From: Cytospora piceicola
Taxonomy: Eukaryota; Ascomycota; Sordariomycetes; Diaporthales; Cytosporaceae
Direction: 5' to 3'
NCBI GenBank assembly: GCA_023375675.1
Contig: JALQBC010000033.1
Coordinates: forward strand, 186,001-250,000
DNA length: 64,000 nt
Part shown: positions 54,343-64,000 of the stretch, piece by piece
How positions within the stretch are numbered: position 1 is the stretch's first letter
Layout: each line of letters opens with the position of its first letter
Program-made: the position numbers and the translations under genes
The notes under the pieces: model-generated
Databases searched by the model: none
What the model saw: the letters and a program-made list of their open reading frames with translations, nothing else
Told to the model about the DNA's origin: nothing

Positions 54343-56732
54343 ATGGATTCGAACGACGCATTCCCACCCTCTTCAGGTCTGGCGGAGTTTGAACAGTCTC
54401 AATGCGATGCAGATGAGACCTACTCACCTAACTATCTAGATCTATTCGACTGGAACCTATGGAGTGCCAACATTTCCAGTGTCAGTGTACACGAGGAGCA
54501 GAACAACGATATATTCGACCCCGCAACCCTTGGAGACATAGACTTGAGCTTCCGAGACTTTGACGGTCATGCCCCAGAGACCACGCAGGAGCCAGAAATT
54601 CTTGGAGGCGGGTCTACCTCGATTCATACGCATCCGAAGGTGGATTTTCCGTTGGGAGTGAATTCTGAAGCTTCATGGAAGGCCGGTCCCTCTACTACCA
54701 GGAGTCCAAAAGTCTTCAATTCACCCGGCGAGAGGGAGACTACTCCCATCCAGCCATCTTCACCCTCTAAGAAACGCGGGCGTTTGAGCGACATGGTTAG
54801 AACAGGAATCGAGGAATTGATAGGAGCTGGAGGCGCCTGTTGGCGATGCAAGATCCTACGGAAGAAGGTACCGAGCTGCAATGAGTCCCTGAAGCAAGAC
54901 AAGCAATTTAAGGCCCTTACTCACGAAATACATATATTAGTGCGATCCAAATAAGCCGTGCAAAGCGTGCCCACGAAATGTGAAGGTCTCTACCTGGCAG
55001 CGTCTAGGTTGCCAACGAGGTCGACTGGAAGTCGGGGTAGATCTATGCGCGTGTAAATCTGCCCCGAAGTTTCTCTTAACCAAAGATCTGCCAGAGGCAA
55101 TCGAGCTGTCCCTTCAAGCCACAAGGCGTAGGCGTCCTCTAGTACGGCAAGGATTCCATCTGAACCTTCGATGCTTGCGAATCATCAGGGTTTTAGGTTC
55201 CCGTGACTTCCCTGACAGCTTCGAAGACGTGTCGTCGTTCCAATCTGCACAGAACTCAACGGTCTCTAACGAGAAAGGTCCTCTAGGATGCCAGGGAGGA
55301 TATGTTGACGAGGTCCAAGAGCTTGAGCTGTCTCCTTCATCTGTCCTGGAACAGGAAAAAGCATCTTTGGGCTTCCTCGGTTGCTCCAATTGCTTTTCAA
55401 TGGTGGATTCGGTCAAGACATGGAGATGCAATTACCATCGACACAGCTTCCGAAATTCAATCGCAACAATCGTCTGGGAGATTCTGGATAACCCGTCCAC
55501 GCTGGCGATCATGAAGATTGACAGACTCTCTCATTTCACTAAGCTGCTGGAAGCTGCTGCTCGTTACGAGATTGAGTTGGCCGACGTGAGTCCAAAAAAT
55601 ATTGAACCAGAAACAAGGAGGGCTGTACTGACAATCTCCGCATGTCAAGGACAAACTTATCATAATCTCGTTGTCCTGTCTCGAGAACTGCATGGACTTC
55701 TGCCGACTAGAAACCGAGTCCCTTCTTCCTCAAGGAATGCACAACATCTGTGGTCAAGAGAAAGACGCAGGTTGCCAATTTGATTGTTTCAAGCATCTAC
55801 ACCACCACCTGGAACGATACACAACGGAGCTGTCACGAGTGCTCTTCAGAAAGAAGAGGTTACAAATTGACAGACGTTGGTGGCTGTCTGTGTTTTACAG
55901 CCTATATATCCAAGCATTAACTCGAAGAGTTTTGATGATGGTCCAGAGTCATACCGACCCTGAAGACCTCTACCCCGGTTGGAGCCGATACTGCCACACT
56001 TCTTTGGATCTTTTCACTGCTGCCGCTGCAGGATGGGACCCTATTAGCTCGAAAGATCATCTCAATATCCTATTGACAGGATCAGAGACTGACAAGAAGC
56101 TGAGCAGACATCTCTCAGTTGCAGGTAATGTAGTCCGAGAGACTGACGGCGACGAAGGCAGGCTTGAGACACACACTTCATTTGACATTTTGCGGGATCT
56201 CTTCGACTTACCAAGCCAACCCTGGGCAGAGTCGCAGCCGTACATCTTTGGCGGCACAAAGCGACGAGCAAACTCACCACCCCAGGGGGACGAAGCTATA
56301 CGGAGAACAAGCACCGACAATCTCTCGTTGAGATCATCTGCATCGGGCTACTCATCCGGAACAGCAAGCTCTTTTGCTACTATCAACTCGGCGTATGGAA
56401 CGCTAGATCTGGATTCTCCATTCGGCAGACACTCACCAGCTCGAATCTCATCTTCCTCAACCACATCGGGTGATATACAGCCATACACCCATGGCTTGGA
56501 CAAGTCGGGGAGAGTCTCACCTCCAACTCCACGATATCATCCAATCCCAGGGGTTGGGAAGGTCCAGGGGTTCAACAAGGATGAGGCAGAGCGGCATCAG
56601 AAATCGCTGCATGTGCGACGGCATCGGTCTTGTCCGCAATTGTCAAGTACCTATGATAGATCCTTCCACGAGTTAACGACACGACCTGGAGAAGCTGACA
56701 CTTATGGATATTCCGGCGAGGAGCTCGTTTGA
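54343..56732 (+). CDS. Zn2Cys6-type transcription factor, apparently truncated before its C2H2 region
   Basis: Three exons (54343-54867, 54941-55585, 55650-56732) give 750 residues. After a polar N-terminus (1-160) comes a binuclear zinc cluster split by intron 1: ACWRCKILRKK then CDPNKPCKACPRN and GCQRGRL. A helical middle region (TWRCNYHRHS, ATIVWEILDNPSTLAI, KLIIISLSCLENCMDF) is typical of large fungal factors that end in C2H2-like fingers. The protein then reads FNKDEAERHQKSLHVRRHR and TTRPGEADTYGYSGEELV and stops at TGA 56730-56732, although recognisable C-terminal sequence continues beyond. The start at 54343 was preferred to an in-frame ATG at 54316 for its better context. The intron at 55586-55649 was placed from the GTGAGT donor and the joined D-KLIIISLS block. 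Either a truncated allele or a broken gene; DNA binding through the zinc cluster could survive. Confidence 0.75.
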
Positions 56733-56979
56733 TCTGGCCTCGCCCCTACGGGCCACGTGCGACACGTCACGGAACAGGATTGGGGATAAGCGTGCCCGCC
56801 ATTTACTGGACCACCACAAACTCAGGGAGTGCAACAGCTCTAAGAAGTTCTACAGGGTTGATCACTTCCGCCAACACCTTAAGCACAGCCACAAGGGAAC
56901 TAGCGGGAAATGGACCAATGTATTAGGAAACGCATGCATGATGGAAGAGGAGCCACCGCCACCTCCAGTTGAATGGTGA
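56733..56979 (+). pseudogene. Orphaned C2H2-like tail of the Zn2Cys6 factor
   Basis: Immediately after the TGA at 56730 the same frame still reads SGLAPTGHVRHVTEQDW, as expected of the family, and then hits TAA at 56787. One base later the frame is recovered: from 56785 it gives DKRARHLLDHHKLRECNSSK, the KKFYRVDHFRQHLKHSH finger and a GTSGKWTNVLGNACM end. The run of four G at 56782-56785 is one longer than the frame needs, so a +1 indel is the likely second lesion. No GT-AG intron with correct phase skips both defects. Confidence 0.65.
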
Positions 56980-57942
56980 TTGCGAGGTCTTGGATAAGAA
57001 GCGTCTGGAACGTTATCTATTTGGTTCTCATAGAACTCTGGAGTTGTTGGTTTGTTGTGCTGCGTGCGAGTGTTGCCAAGGGGGCTGGGACGAAGAAGTG
57101 TCCATTCTGTTTTTACCGGTAGTTATGTGCTGAGGTATCTTTTGAGGCCTACTTTGGGGAGAAAACATGGTAGAAATACAAGATCCTCTTTGCTTTTCGA
57201 CACCGTACATCTGGAAATGATGAAAGCGAGGAGACGAACCCGAAGTCGGGGCAATGAAGCACCGACATCAGCTCACTGTATAGGGCTGCATGTAAAAGTG
57301 ATTGGCGCCTCCTTCTACGATTTGCGTGTTCCCGATGCCCCTGATGTTCGGCCGAAACCGCCTAACGGGCGGCAGTAACCCAACACTCCACTGGCCCCAC
57401 GAGATAAAGAGACTGGATTTCTGCCAACGTGATAGAGATATCAGCCTGGTTACAGCTCAGCCGGTCTCATCTGCTTTGTGTGCTGAGGGCGAAGACGTTG
57501 TCCGGTTAGATTCGAGGCAATAAATGCATGGAAACGGAAGATTCAAATACGCCGTGACGTCTGGACAGATTCCGGGCTATGTGACATGATGATATAAGTG
57601 AAGTGAACCCTGTACTCCAATTTCCAGAACAAGTGAAAGAGTCGCTCTGTTCTACTGTGCAAAGACCATAGGCGAACGTGCAAGCGATAGTTCCAGGCCG
57701 TTTTGCGATCACGATAAGAAGACATGAGGTAGTAACCCGAGATCGCCACTCAGATCTCATCAGCCAGAACCGAAAAGGGCACAGCACGGAAGAGCAACGG
57801 AACCCGAGTTCCGACTTCAACTCAAACCTCATCCCTGTGACAGGATCCTTTTCTTCTCTTTTGGCTTCCCTTGAAAACCGCATTTTCGTCTAGGCCCTCC
57901 ATACGGCCTGGATATGTTACCCAGCGAGGTTTCACCGGCATC
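56980..57942. other. Intergenic region
   Basis: Contains the flank of the zinc-cluster factor and the promoter of the RING gene. No gene is supported; open frames on both strands lack motifs. Confidence 0.45.
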
Positions 57943-58699
57943 ATGTTGGCCGGCAGAGGAGCGATAGCAGTGGCTGCGTTTGGGATCGCCATTCTCGGAG
58001 GGGCGCTGTATGTAACTTCCCGTTTCCGTCTTCGTTTAGCAGGACCTGTCTGGTCAAGCTGACGAGGTCTTGCAACCCAGACTCTTAGCGTTCGGTTCAA
58101 AGGTGCTGGACAGAAGTGGCTACAACTTTGCTACCACTTCATACCAAAGAGCAAGGAAAAGGCTACATCCCGTGGTGGACGAATTCGAACGACCGGCCCG
58201 GGTATCGCAAGAGAACCTTGATTGTCCCATATGCTTGGGTGGACTGTTCAGAAGGATGTCGACGAGACCATCGATAGAAACGGGAGACGGGGGCGCCGAG
58301 AGTGAGGGGGAAAGACCATCACGCGTGACCTTGCCCACAAGGCAGAGCTCAAACCATTGTCGTCCTCCGCCACCCGACGCCAGCGTACTCCGGTGGTCAG
58401 CCAGTGACGTTATCTCGCTCAAGACATGCCTGCACACATTTCACGCGCGGTGCCTAACGACGTGGTTCATGACTGAGCGATACGACTGTCCAGTGTGTCG
58501 GGCAGCGTACTGGGGAGCCGGGTTGGATGAAAAGACCAGTAGGGGAGGGGCGACATCGGGTGCTGTTGTCGATGTTGGGACACAAGGGCAGCGGCAGCAC
58601 CAAGAACTGAGTGCGGTTGCTGACGCGGGCGTGACCATACCTCCACCAACGCACCAGCGTGAAAGTCGGTCAACGATATGGTCTAGAGTGGCGGTATGA
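57943..58699 (+). CDS. Membrane-anchored RING-H2 finger protein (putative E3 ubiquitin ligase)
   Basis: Two exons (57943-58007 and 58081-58699) give 227 residues. Residues about 5-27 form a single membrane helix (GAIAVAAFGIAILGGALLLAF), so the RING faces the cytosol or organelle surface. The RING starts at DCPICL and ends with CLHTFHARCLTTWFMTERYDCPVC, giving C-C-C-H-H/C-C-C ligands of the RING-H2 type. About 64 residues, rich in Pro, Ser, Arg and Glu, lie between the second and third ligand, much longer than usual. The C-terminus is polar. The intron was placed from the GTATGT donor, AGCTGAC branch and CCCAG acceptor. Upstream in-frame starts are non-ATG. Substrates and E2 are unknown. Confidence 0.82.
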
Positions 58700-60087
58700 G
58701 GGATGGACTGCGAGTGATGGTTTGTGACGGACGAGCTGAGAGTGATATTTTTTGAGTGACGATATTTGAATGATGAGTGATGTTGATCGAGGAGGGTTTG
58801 ATCGGTGGAGATCACCTGGGCAGTCAATCAATCACTCAGTTGCAGTGCTAATGCGCGAAGTACGGTACCCGTGCATACATACATGCGAACCAGACAAGAC
58901 CAAACATCGTCACCCGAGACATCTACTAATAGATCTACTGTCTCAATAGGTGGGTAGGTCATTGATTCTAGGGTTCAGCCTACCGGGGCTGGAGTTGTGC
59001 AGGGATAACCCTTATTCTGACCTGCCGTGATAAGATAACGGGGTGGCCGGAGGCAAGAAGCCGGGAGTGCCGATGCCACGGATACAAAGGTACATGCGGG
59101 TAAGGAGGTAAAAAGGTACGGAGATACATACTTAGTATGTACCTGGGTACTTTTAACGGGTTGACATAATTACATCATCGACCCAGAACAAACGACGTCG
59201 ACCCTTTTATGACACTTGTTTATGTGACCCTTTTCCAGTCTCTTTCCAGCCTTCCAGCTCTTCCAGTTCTTCCAGCTCTTCCACTTCTTCCATAATATAG
59301 TACACTCTTTCAATCTTGACCGCGTCAATCATCAATGCAAGACTTGACTCCTTTTCAACCCAAGCCTATTCCGTCTCACCGCTGCGACTAACCACATACA
59401 ATTGTTGTCACCCTCCCCTCCCTTTGACTATTGACCATATCGCTCGACCTGTGAGACATCGGGATGATTTCAAATGACGTCGCTTTTGTCCCCTAAATTT
59501 TCTTATTGGCCTTTTTCTCCGTCTTTCGATCATGCAGTATCGGATCGATCACAGATTCTTTAAGTGGCCTTTTGCCATGTCATCATAGCAATGTAAGGTG
59601 AGATGATTCACTGAAAATTGACCACACTGAACCCCTTTGAGGCACCTTACCGTTTGTTCTGTTTTGCTCTGTTCTGCCCTGCCGGCTGCCTTGCCTGCCT
59701 GTCAAATGTAACGCATCATCCATCCAACTTCTGTGTTTCGGCTGTGGTCATCGTAGCCATTCATCGCCCTGCACCATCGCCTTTTGGTCACTAATTACCC
59801 AAAGCTACTGCCACTGGTCCTGGCCCTGAGCTATTCAATGCCAAGACACCGCAATATTTTCTGTACACCCGTATCGTCCTAAAAAGAGACAAGCCGACCC
59901 GGATCTGAACCCCTTCGTCATACATACATAACCTGGCATATTTTGTGTTTCATTCAAACTCGGATCCGATCTACTGTTCACCCACTTGACGTCTCCAAGG
60001 TTTCACTCTGGACTTCCTCCTGGTTTGCGCATTGGTCCGCTGTCCGTACGTGTACCGTACCATCCTGCAGTTGACCCTTCCACCTGC
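58700..60087. other. Intergenic region and UVDE leader
   Basis: No gene is supported. Positions 59240-59295 have a repeated CTTCCAG unit, and 59130-59155 the imperfect palindrome CATACTTAGTATG. The last several hundred bases probably hold the promoter and leader of UVDE. Confidence 0.5.
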
Positions 60088-62423
60088 ATGTTGATTCCCA
60101 CTATATTGTCACGGTCCGCCGGACGTCGAGCTCCGGCTTATACCACCAGCACTACTAGACTGCCAACGGTCCGAGCCTTGTCTCGCGGCTTTTGCTTGTG
60201 CAGGACGCTTTGCTCCGCTAAGCTCGCCCTCACACAGCCGGCCACAGGACCTTCATACTCCACGAAACGTCATATTGCCACAATCTCCACCACCATTATG
60301 CCTTCTCGCGGCAAGAAGAGAGCCTCTGCTGCTGCCGCCCCCGCTGTCCCTTCGCGCATCACACTCTCATCCGAGACTGAGAACATACACTCAGACCCTC
60401 CTGAGCATGATTCACCAGCAGTCTTCGACACGGAGCCCAAGAGAAGATCTACACGCCGGACTGCTTCTTCACGGGCTTCCTCACAGAAGGCGATCATCAA
60501 CGAGGACATTGCTGGCCATTCAGAAAATCCAGATCAAGTCGCCAAGATGCAAAAAGTTCGCCTGCATCTTGGAGAATCGGCCGGAAAGGGAAAGGAGGAT
60601 GTGCAAGGGTCCAAGCGGGCCGTCACAGGTGCCATGCAGAGCCTGGAGGAAATGGAACTGGGCTTCAAGAGGGACATCAAGAAGCGGAAGCTGGAGCTCG
60701 AGCAGAGCCTCGTACAGGAGAACGATGGCCAGGCAGCACGTGCCTTCAGCCCTGGCAAATTGAGCAGGGGCCCCAGTGACGTATTGAAAGTGGATGGGCT
60801 TCTTCTCACCCCGGAGAGGGAAACATGTGAAAGCGGCGCCGCCATTGATGACAATGTCTGGGAGCCTGCTATGCAGGTGGGCGAGGACGGTGAAGAAGTA
60901 GCATACGACGATGGCTCAGGCGTCGCAGAAAGGGGTGCCAAACGGTCACCACCCGTTAACAGCGACTATTTACCCTTGCCGTGGAAAGGCCGGCTGGGCT
61001 ATGTCAGTCATACTCATATCCATTTCTACTTGACTTCTGGCTAACATTCGCCTAGGCCTGTCTGAACACATACTTGCGTGCCACGAAACCAACAATCTTC
61101 ACTTCTAGGACATGCCGCATAGCCTCCATATTAGAACACCAGCATCCACTGGTAGATCCATCGCAACCAGAACATCCTATCAAGAATCGGCCTGACAGAA
61201 CCAAGAAGGCCGACGTCTCTCTGGGCCAGAAGTATGTGCAGGATCTGGGCGTCGCGAACGCGCAAGACATCCCCAAGATGCTGCGGTGGAATGAAAGGTA
61301 CGGAATCAAGTTCATGAGGCTGAGCTCCGAGATATTCCCGTTCGCAAGCCATCAGGAGCATGGCTACAAGCTAGCCCCCTTTGCGTCTGAGGCCCTGGCC
61401 GAGGCTGGAAAGGTCGCAGCAGAGCTGGGACACCGTCTGACAACACATCCGGGACAGGTGAGGACATAGCATCAGCAAAGACCACGCATATTGTGAGAAA
61501 TTCTAACGCAGGTGCAATAGTACACCCAGCTGGGTTCACCTCGGAAAGAAGTCGTCTCCAACGCTATCAGGGACCTTGAATACCACGATGAGATGCTGTC
61601 CCTGCTGAAACTTCCACCCCAGCAGGACCGTGACGCGGTCATGATCCTTCACATGGGCGGCACTTTCAACGAGGCTGGCGGCAAGCCAGCGACCCTGGAC
61701 CGCTTCCGCGAGAATTACGCCACCCTTTCCGACTCAGTCAAGCGCCGCCTGGTCTTGGAGAACGATGATGTTGCTTGGTCAGTCCACGATCTATTACCCA
61801 TCTGCGAGGAGCTCAACATCCCGCTCGTACTCGACTACCACCACCACAACATCGTCTTCGACCCAAACCAATGCCGCGAGGGCACGTACGATATCTCGCA
61901 ACCGGAGATCAGCTTGCGCATAGCCAATACCTGGACGCGGAAGGGCATCAAGCAGAAGATGCACTATTCTGAGCCCTGTGCCGGCACCGTGACGCCACGT
62001 GATAGAAGGAAGCACAGCCCCCGCGTGGCGACCCTCCCGCCGTGTCCCCCTGACATGGACCTCATGATCGAGGCCAAAGACAAGGAACAGGCCGTGTTCG
62101 AGCTCATGCTTAGGTTCAAGCTACCAGGGCACGAGAAGATCGCGGACGTGGTTGCGTTCGAGCGTGAGGACCAGGACCGGCCTGCGCCGCCGGTGAAGAA
62201 GGTCAAGAAGGCGCCTAAGAAGAAGAAGGCCAAGGGCGATGTCGAGAACGAAGACGATACGCAGGACAAGGTCGAGGAGCCAGAGGTTACCATCGGGGGC
62301 TTCACGGTAACTCCGGAGAACTTCGGTATGGGCGGGCCGCTGGGTAGGGTCTACTGGCCCGTTGGATTTGAGGACTGGCTGTCTCCTAAGAAGAGGGAGA
62401 AGAAAGTCAAGGTCGAGGCGTGA
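60088..62423 (+). CDS. uve1: UV-damage endonuclease (UVDE/Uve1)
   Basis: Three exons (60088-61002, 61056-61457, 61521-62423) give 739 residues from the first ATG. It nicks DNA 5' of UV photoproducts and some mismatches, the start of alternative excision repair. The catalytic TIM-barrel begins near residue 300: LGYACLNTYLRATKP, DVSLGQKYVQDLGVANAQDI, MLRWNERYGIKFMRLSSEIF, HRLTTHPGQYTQLGS, VMILHMGGTFNEAGGK, RLVLENDDVAWSVHDLLPIC, PLVLDYHHHNI and LMIEAKDKEQAVF, supplying the His, Glu and Asp metal ligands. A Lys/Glu-rich insert follows (KKVKKAPKKKKAK). The first ~70 residues from 60088 look like a mitochondrial presequence (Arg/Ser/Thr-rich, few acids), while a second in-frame ATG at 60298 (MPSRGKKR) opens a basic nuclear-type start. 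Fungal UVDE is known from nucleus and mitochondrion. Confidence 0.93.
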
Positions 62424-62944
62424 ATGCCTTGAGGTGGACCACGTGCATGATGTTCATCCTGCTTGGACACTGCGGAGAGAAGCAAAGGCCGGTATACCGC
62501 CAACTGCCCAGGTCGTGTGAAACCAACGACAGACTTGCTAATTACGCACTGGTTGGGAGTAACGAGACTGGGAAGCTGGTGACGTTGCCTGTTTGGATGT
62601 GAGCTGCTGCAGTCTGGCTATATGTGCCCCTGCTGAGATTGGGAAGCTGGAGTATTGCAAGGAAGATTGTGAATCTTGCTCATTCGTCTAAATGTTTATA
62701 AGTAACAGCAACATGTGTAGAAAAGGAGAAAACCCTAGTAAAACCCAACCAAAAAAATATGAAACTGATTTAAATTCACTCAAATCATTCCAATACAAGT
62801 CTTGCCATCATTTGACATGATTTATTACAGACAAGACCACCTTGAAACTGCAATACATAGTCCACCATCCACTTGCTCTGCCCCCCATTTCAGTAGTAAC
62901 ACCGCATCACTCATTATCCTTACCTAATGCCATCTCCATACTCT
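62424..62944. other. Intergenic region between converging genes
   Basis: Shared 3' flank of UVDE and the GNAT gene, AT-rich around 62690-62860. No gene supported. Confidence 0.6.
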
Positions 62945-63728
62945 TTACGAAGTCGTCTCTCTGATCTTGGTACCAGCTGAAGCTCTCCACACCATGCCGT
63001 ACTGAGTCTCGCCAATGACCTTGTCTTCGAATACCTCGTCAAACCCCAGAGCGAGGTACAACGGACGGCCTTCGGGCGTCGACCGCAGACGGACGTCTTT
63101 CCCTTCCTTAGCTGCACGGTCAAGGCCCTCTCGGGCAAGGAGCCGTCCAATCCCTTTGCGTTGGTGGGAAGGATCGACGAGAAGGAGGTTCAGCACTTGA
63201 TGATTGTGGACACCGTAAGCCATCGTGTGCTCTCAGTCTCGAATCTGGAGAGATAGGGGCAACTTGTGTTCGGTGCAGGGAAAAGAGAAACTCACGCCGA
63301 GAATCATTAGTCCCCTCCTTGCCCAGACACTCCGCAAGACGCTTCTCTAGCACCTCGCCCTCTCGAGTCAACCTAGCCAGCGCCTCCCTGTCCAAACCAG
63401 CCACGGGCGCACCCGGCTCACCCTCCTTCCCATCACGGCCCATCTTCCCCCGGGAGTCGAACCACTGCGCCCACCCCACAACAACATCCCCCTTCTCCCC
63501 GCCCGGGTGCTGGATGGTGGCGCAGACGTGTTCCCACCCGGAGGATTCAAACCTGGAGGAGAGCTGGTGCAGCCGGAAGTCGAGCTCGTCGGCGTCGCCG
63601 GGCCCGACGCGCAGGTGCAGCGGGAAGAGGTGTCGGCTCCAGGGGCCGGGGGAGAAGGCGTGGATGAGGAGGGCGGCCATCTGGGGGAGGTCGGAGGGGG
63701 TTGCGCTGCGGATGGTGATGGTCGACAT
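62945..63728 (-). CDS. GNAT-family N-acetyltransferase
   Basis: Two exons, 63728-63296 and 63231-62945 (about 239 residues); a shorter second exon starting at 63195 also fits the phase. The first exon gives TITIRSATPSDLPQMAALLIHAF, the usual strand-1/helix-1 start. The acetyl-CoA site is in the second: LNLLLVDPSHQRKGIGRLL (motif A with the Q/R-x-x-G-x-G/A loop as QRKGIG) followed by the helix, then PLYLALGFDEV (motif B). It moves an acetyl group from acetyl-CoA to an amine; the acceptor cannot be told. Cytosolic, no targeting signal. The exact acceptor is the main uncertainty. Confidence 0.85.
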
Positions 63729-64000
63729 GGTGGGCAGTGAAGATTGGTGGGAGGTTGTGGTATGGAGGGAAATGGCGGTGATGGGTTTTGTTCTGAAGAG
63801 CTACCTAGGTAGGCCTTAATTATAGGCATTGATTGAGTTCACCTTTTGAGTCATACCGGCAGGGCACATGTGCACCTGGACAGGGTCTGACAAGAGACAA
63901 CGCAGGACTGTAAATACAAGCGCGATGGCAGTTCTGCCCTGGAACACATGCATTTATCTATACTTAATTTCCATCACCACTTAGCCCGAGATATCAATAT
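63729..64000. promoter_or_regulatory. Upstream region of the GNAT gene
   Basis: Contains the presumed promoter, with a perfect CTACCTAGGTAG palindrome at 63801-63812. No coding region seen before the window ends. Confidence 0.5.

Overview
The window is nuclear DNA of a filamentous ascomycete (Pezizomycotina, probably Sordariomycetes). The evidence is widely spaced genes on both strands, short introns (about 35-190 nt) with GTRNGT-type donors and CTRAY-type branch points, Zn2Cys6 regulators, a UVDE photolesion nuclease, a fungal Fax-like GST and an Ecp2-like secreted protein. No rRNA gene, convincing tRNA gene or CRISPR array was seen. Exon boundaries were worked out by hand; in every spliced model the phases close without leftover bases.

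Layout. 0-6.9 kb: one large secreted, Ser/Gly-rich, dibasic-punctuated repeat protein (3.1-5.4 kb) in otherwise gene-poor DNA. 6.9-16.8 kb: a single giant minus-strand gene of about 3,190 residues (DUF6606/DUF3638/DUF3645 P-loop protein). 17-31 kb: a repeat-rich, gene-sparse stretch with a BTB gene (21.3 kb), a broken and an intact copy of an unrecognised protein family (24.8-26.2 and 27.6-28.9 kb), two related SINE-like repeats and several microsatellites. 31-39.9 kb: a tannase/feruloyl-esterase-like secreted hydrolase, an 11-exon CorA-like membrane protein and a Fax-like GST. 40.6-48.9 kb: a sugar transporter divergent from a 9-exon Zn2Cys6 regulator, followed by myo-inositol oxygenase; this looks like a small catabolic module. 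49.7-52.0 kb: an Ecp2/Hce2-like secreted protein and a MetE-like protein. 53-57 kb: a small unknown gene and a Zn2Cys6 factor whose C2H2 tail is cut off by a stop and a frameshift, separated by a cluster of GGACCGCC motifs. 57.9-63.7 kb: a membrane RING protein, UVDE and a GNAT acetyltransferase.

Most notable points: the secreted repeat protein with near-identical tandem modules; the unknown paralogue pair, one copy carrying a TGA where the aligned paralogue has Arg plus a frameshift; the transporter-regulator-MIOX neighbourhood; the motif cluster at 53.8-54.1 kb; and a recurrent TACCTAGGTA palindrome between genes, up to a perfect 26-nt inverted repeat at 34.47 kb.
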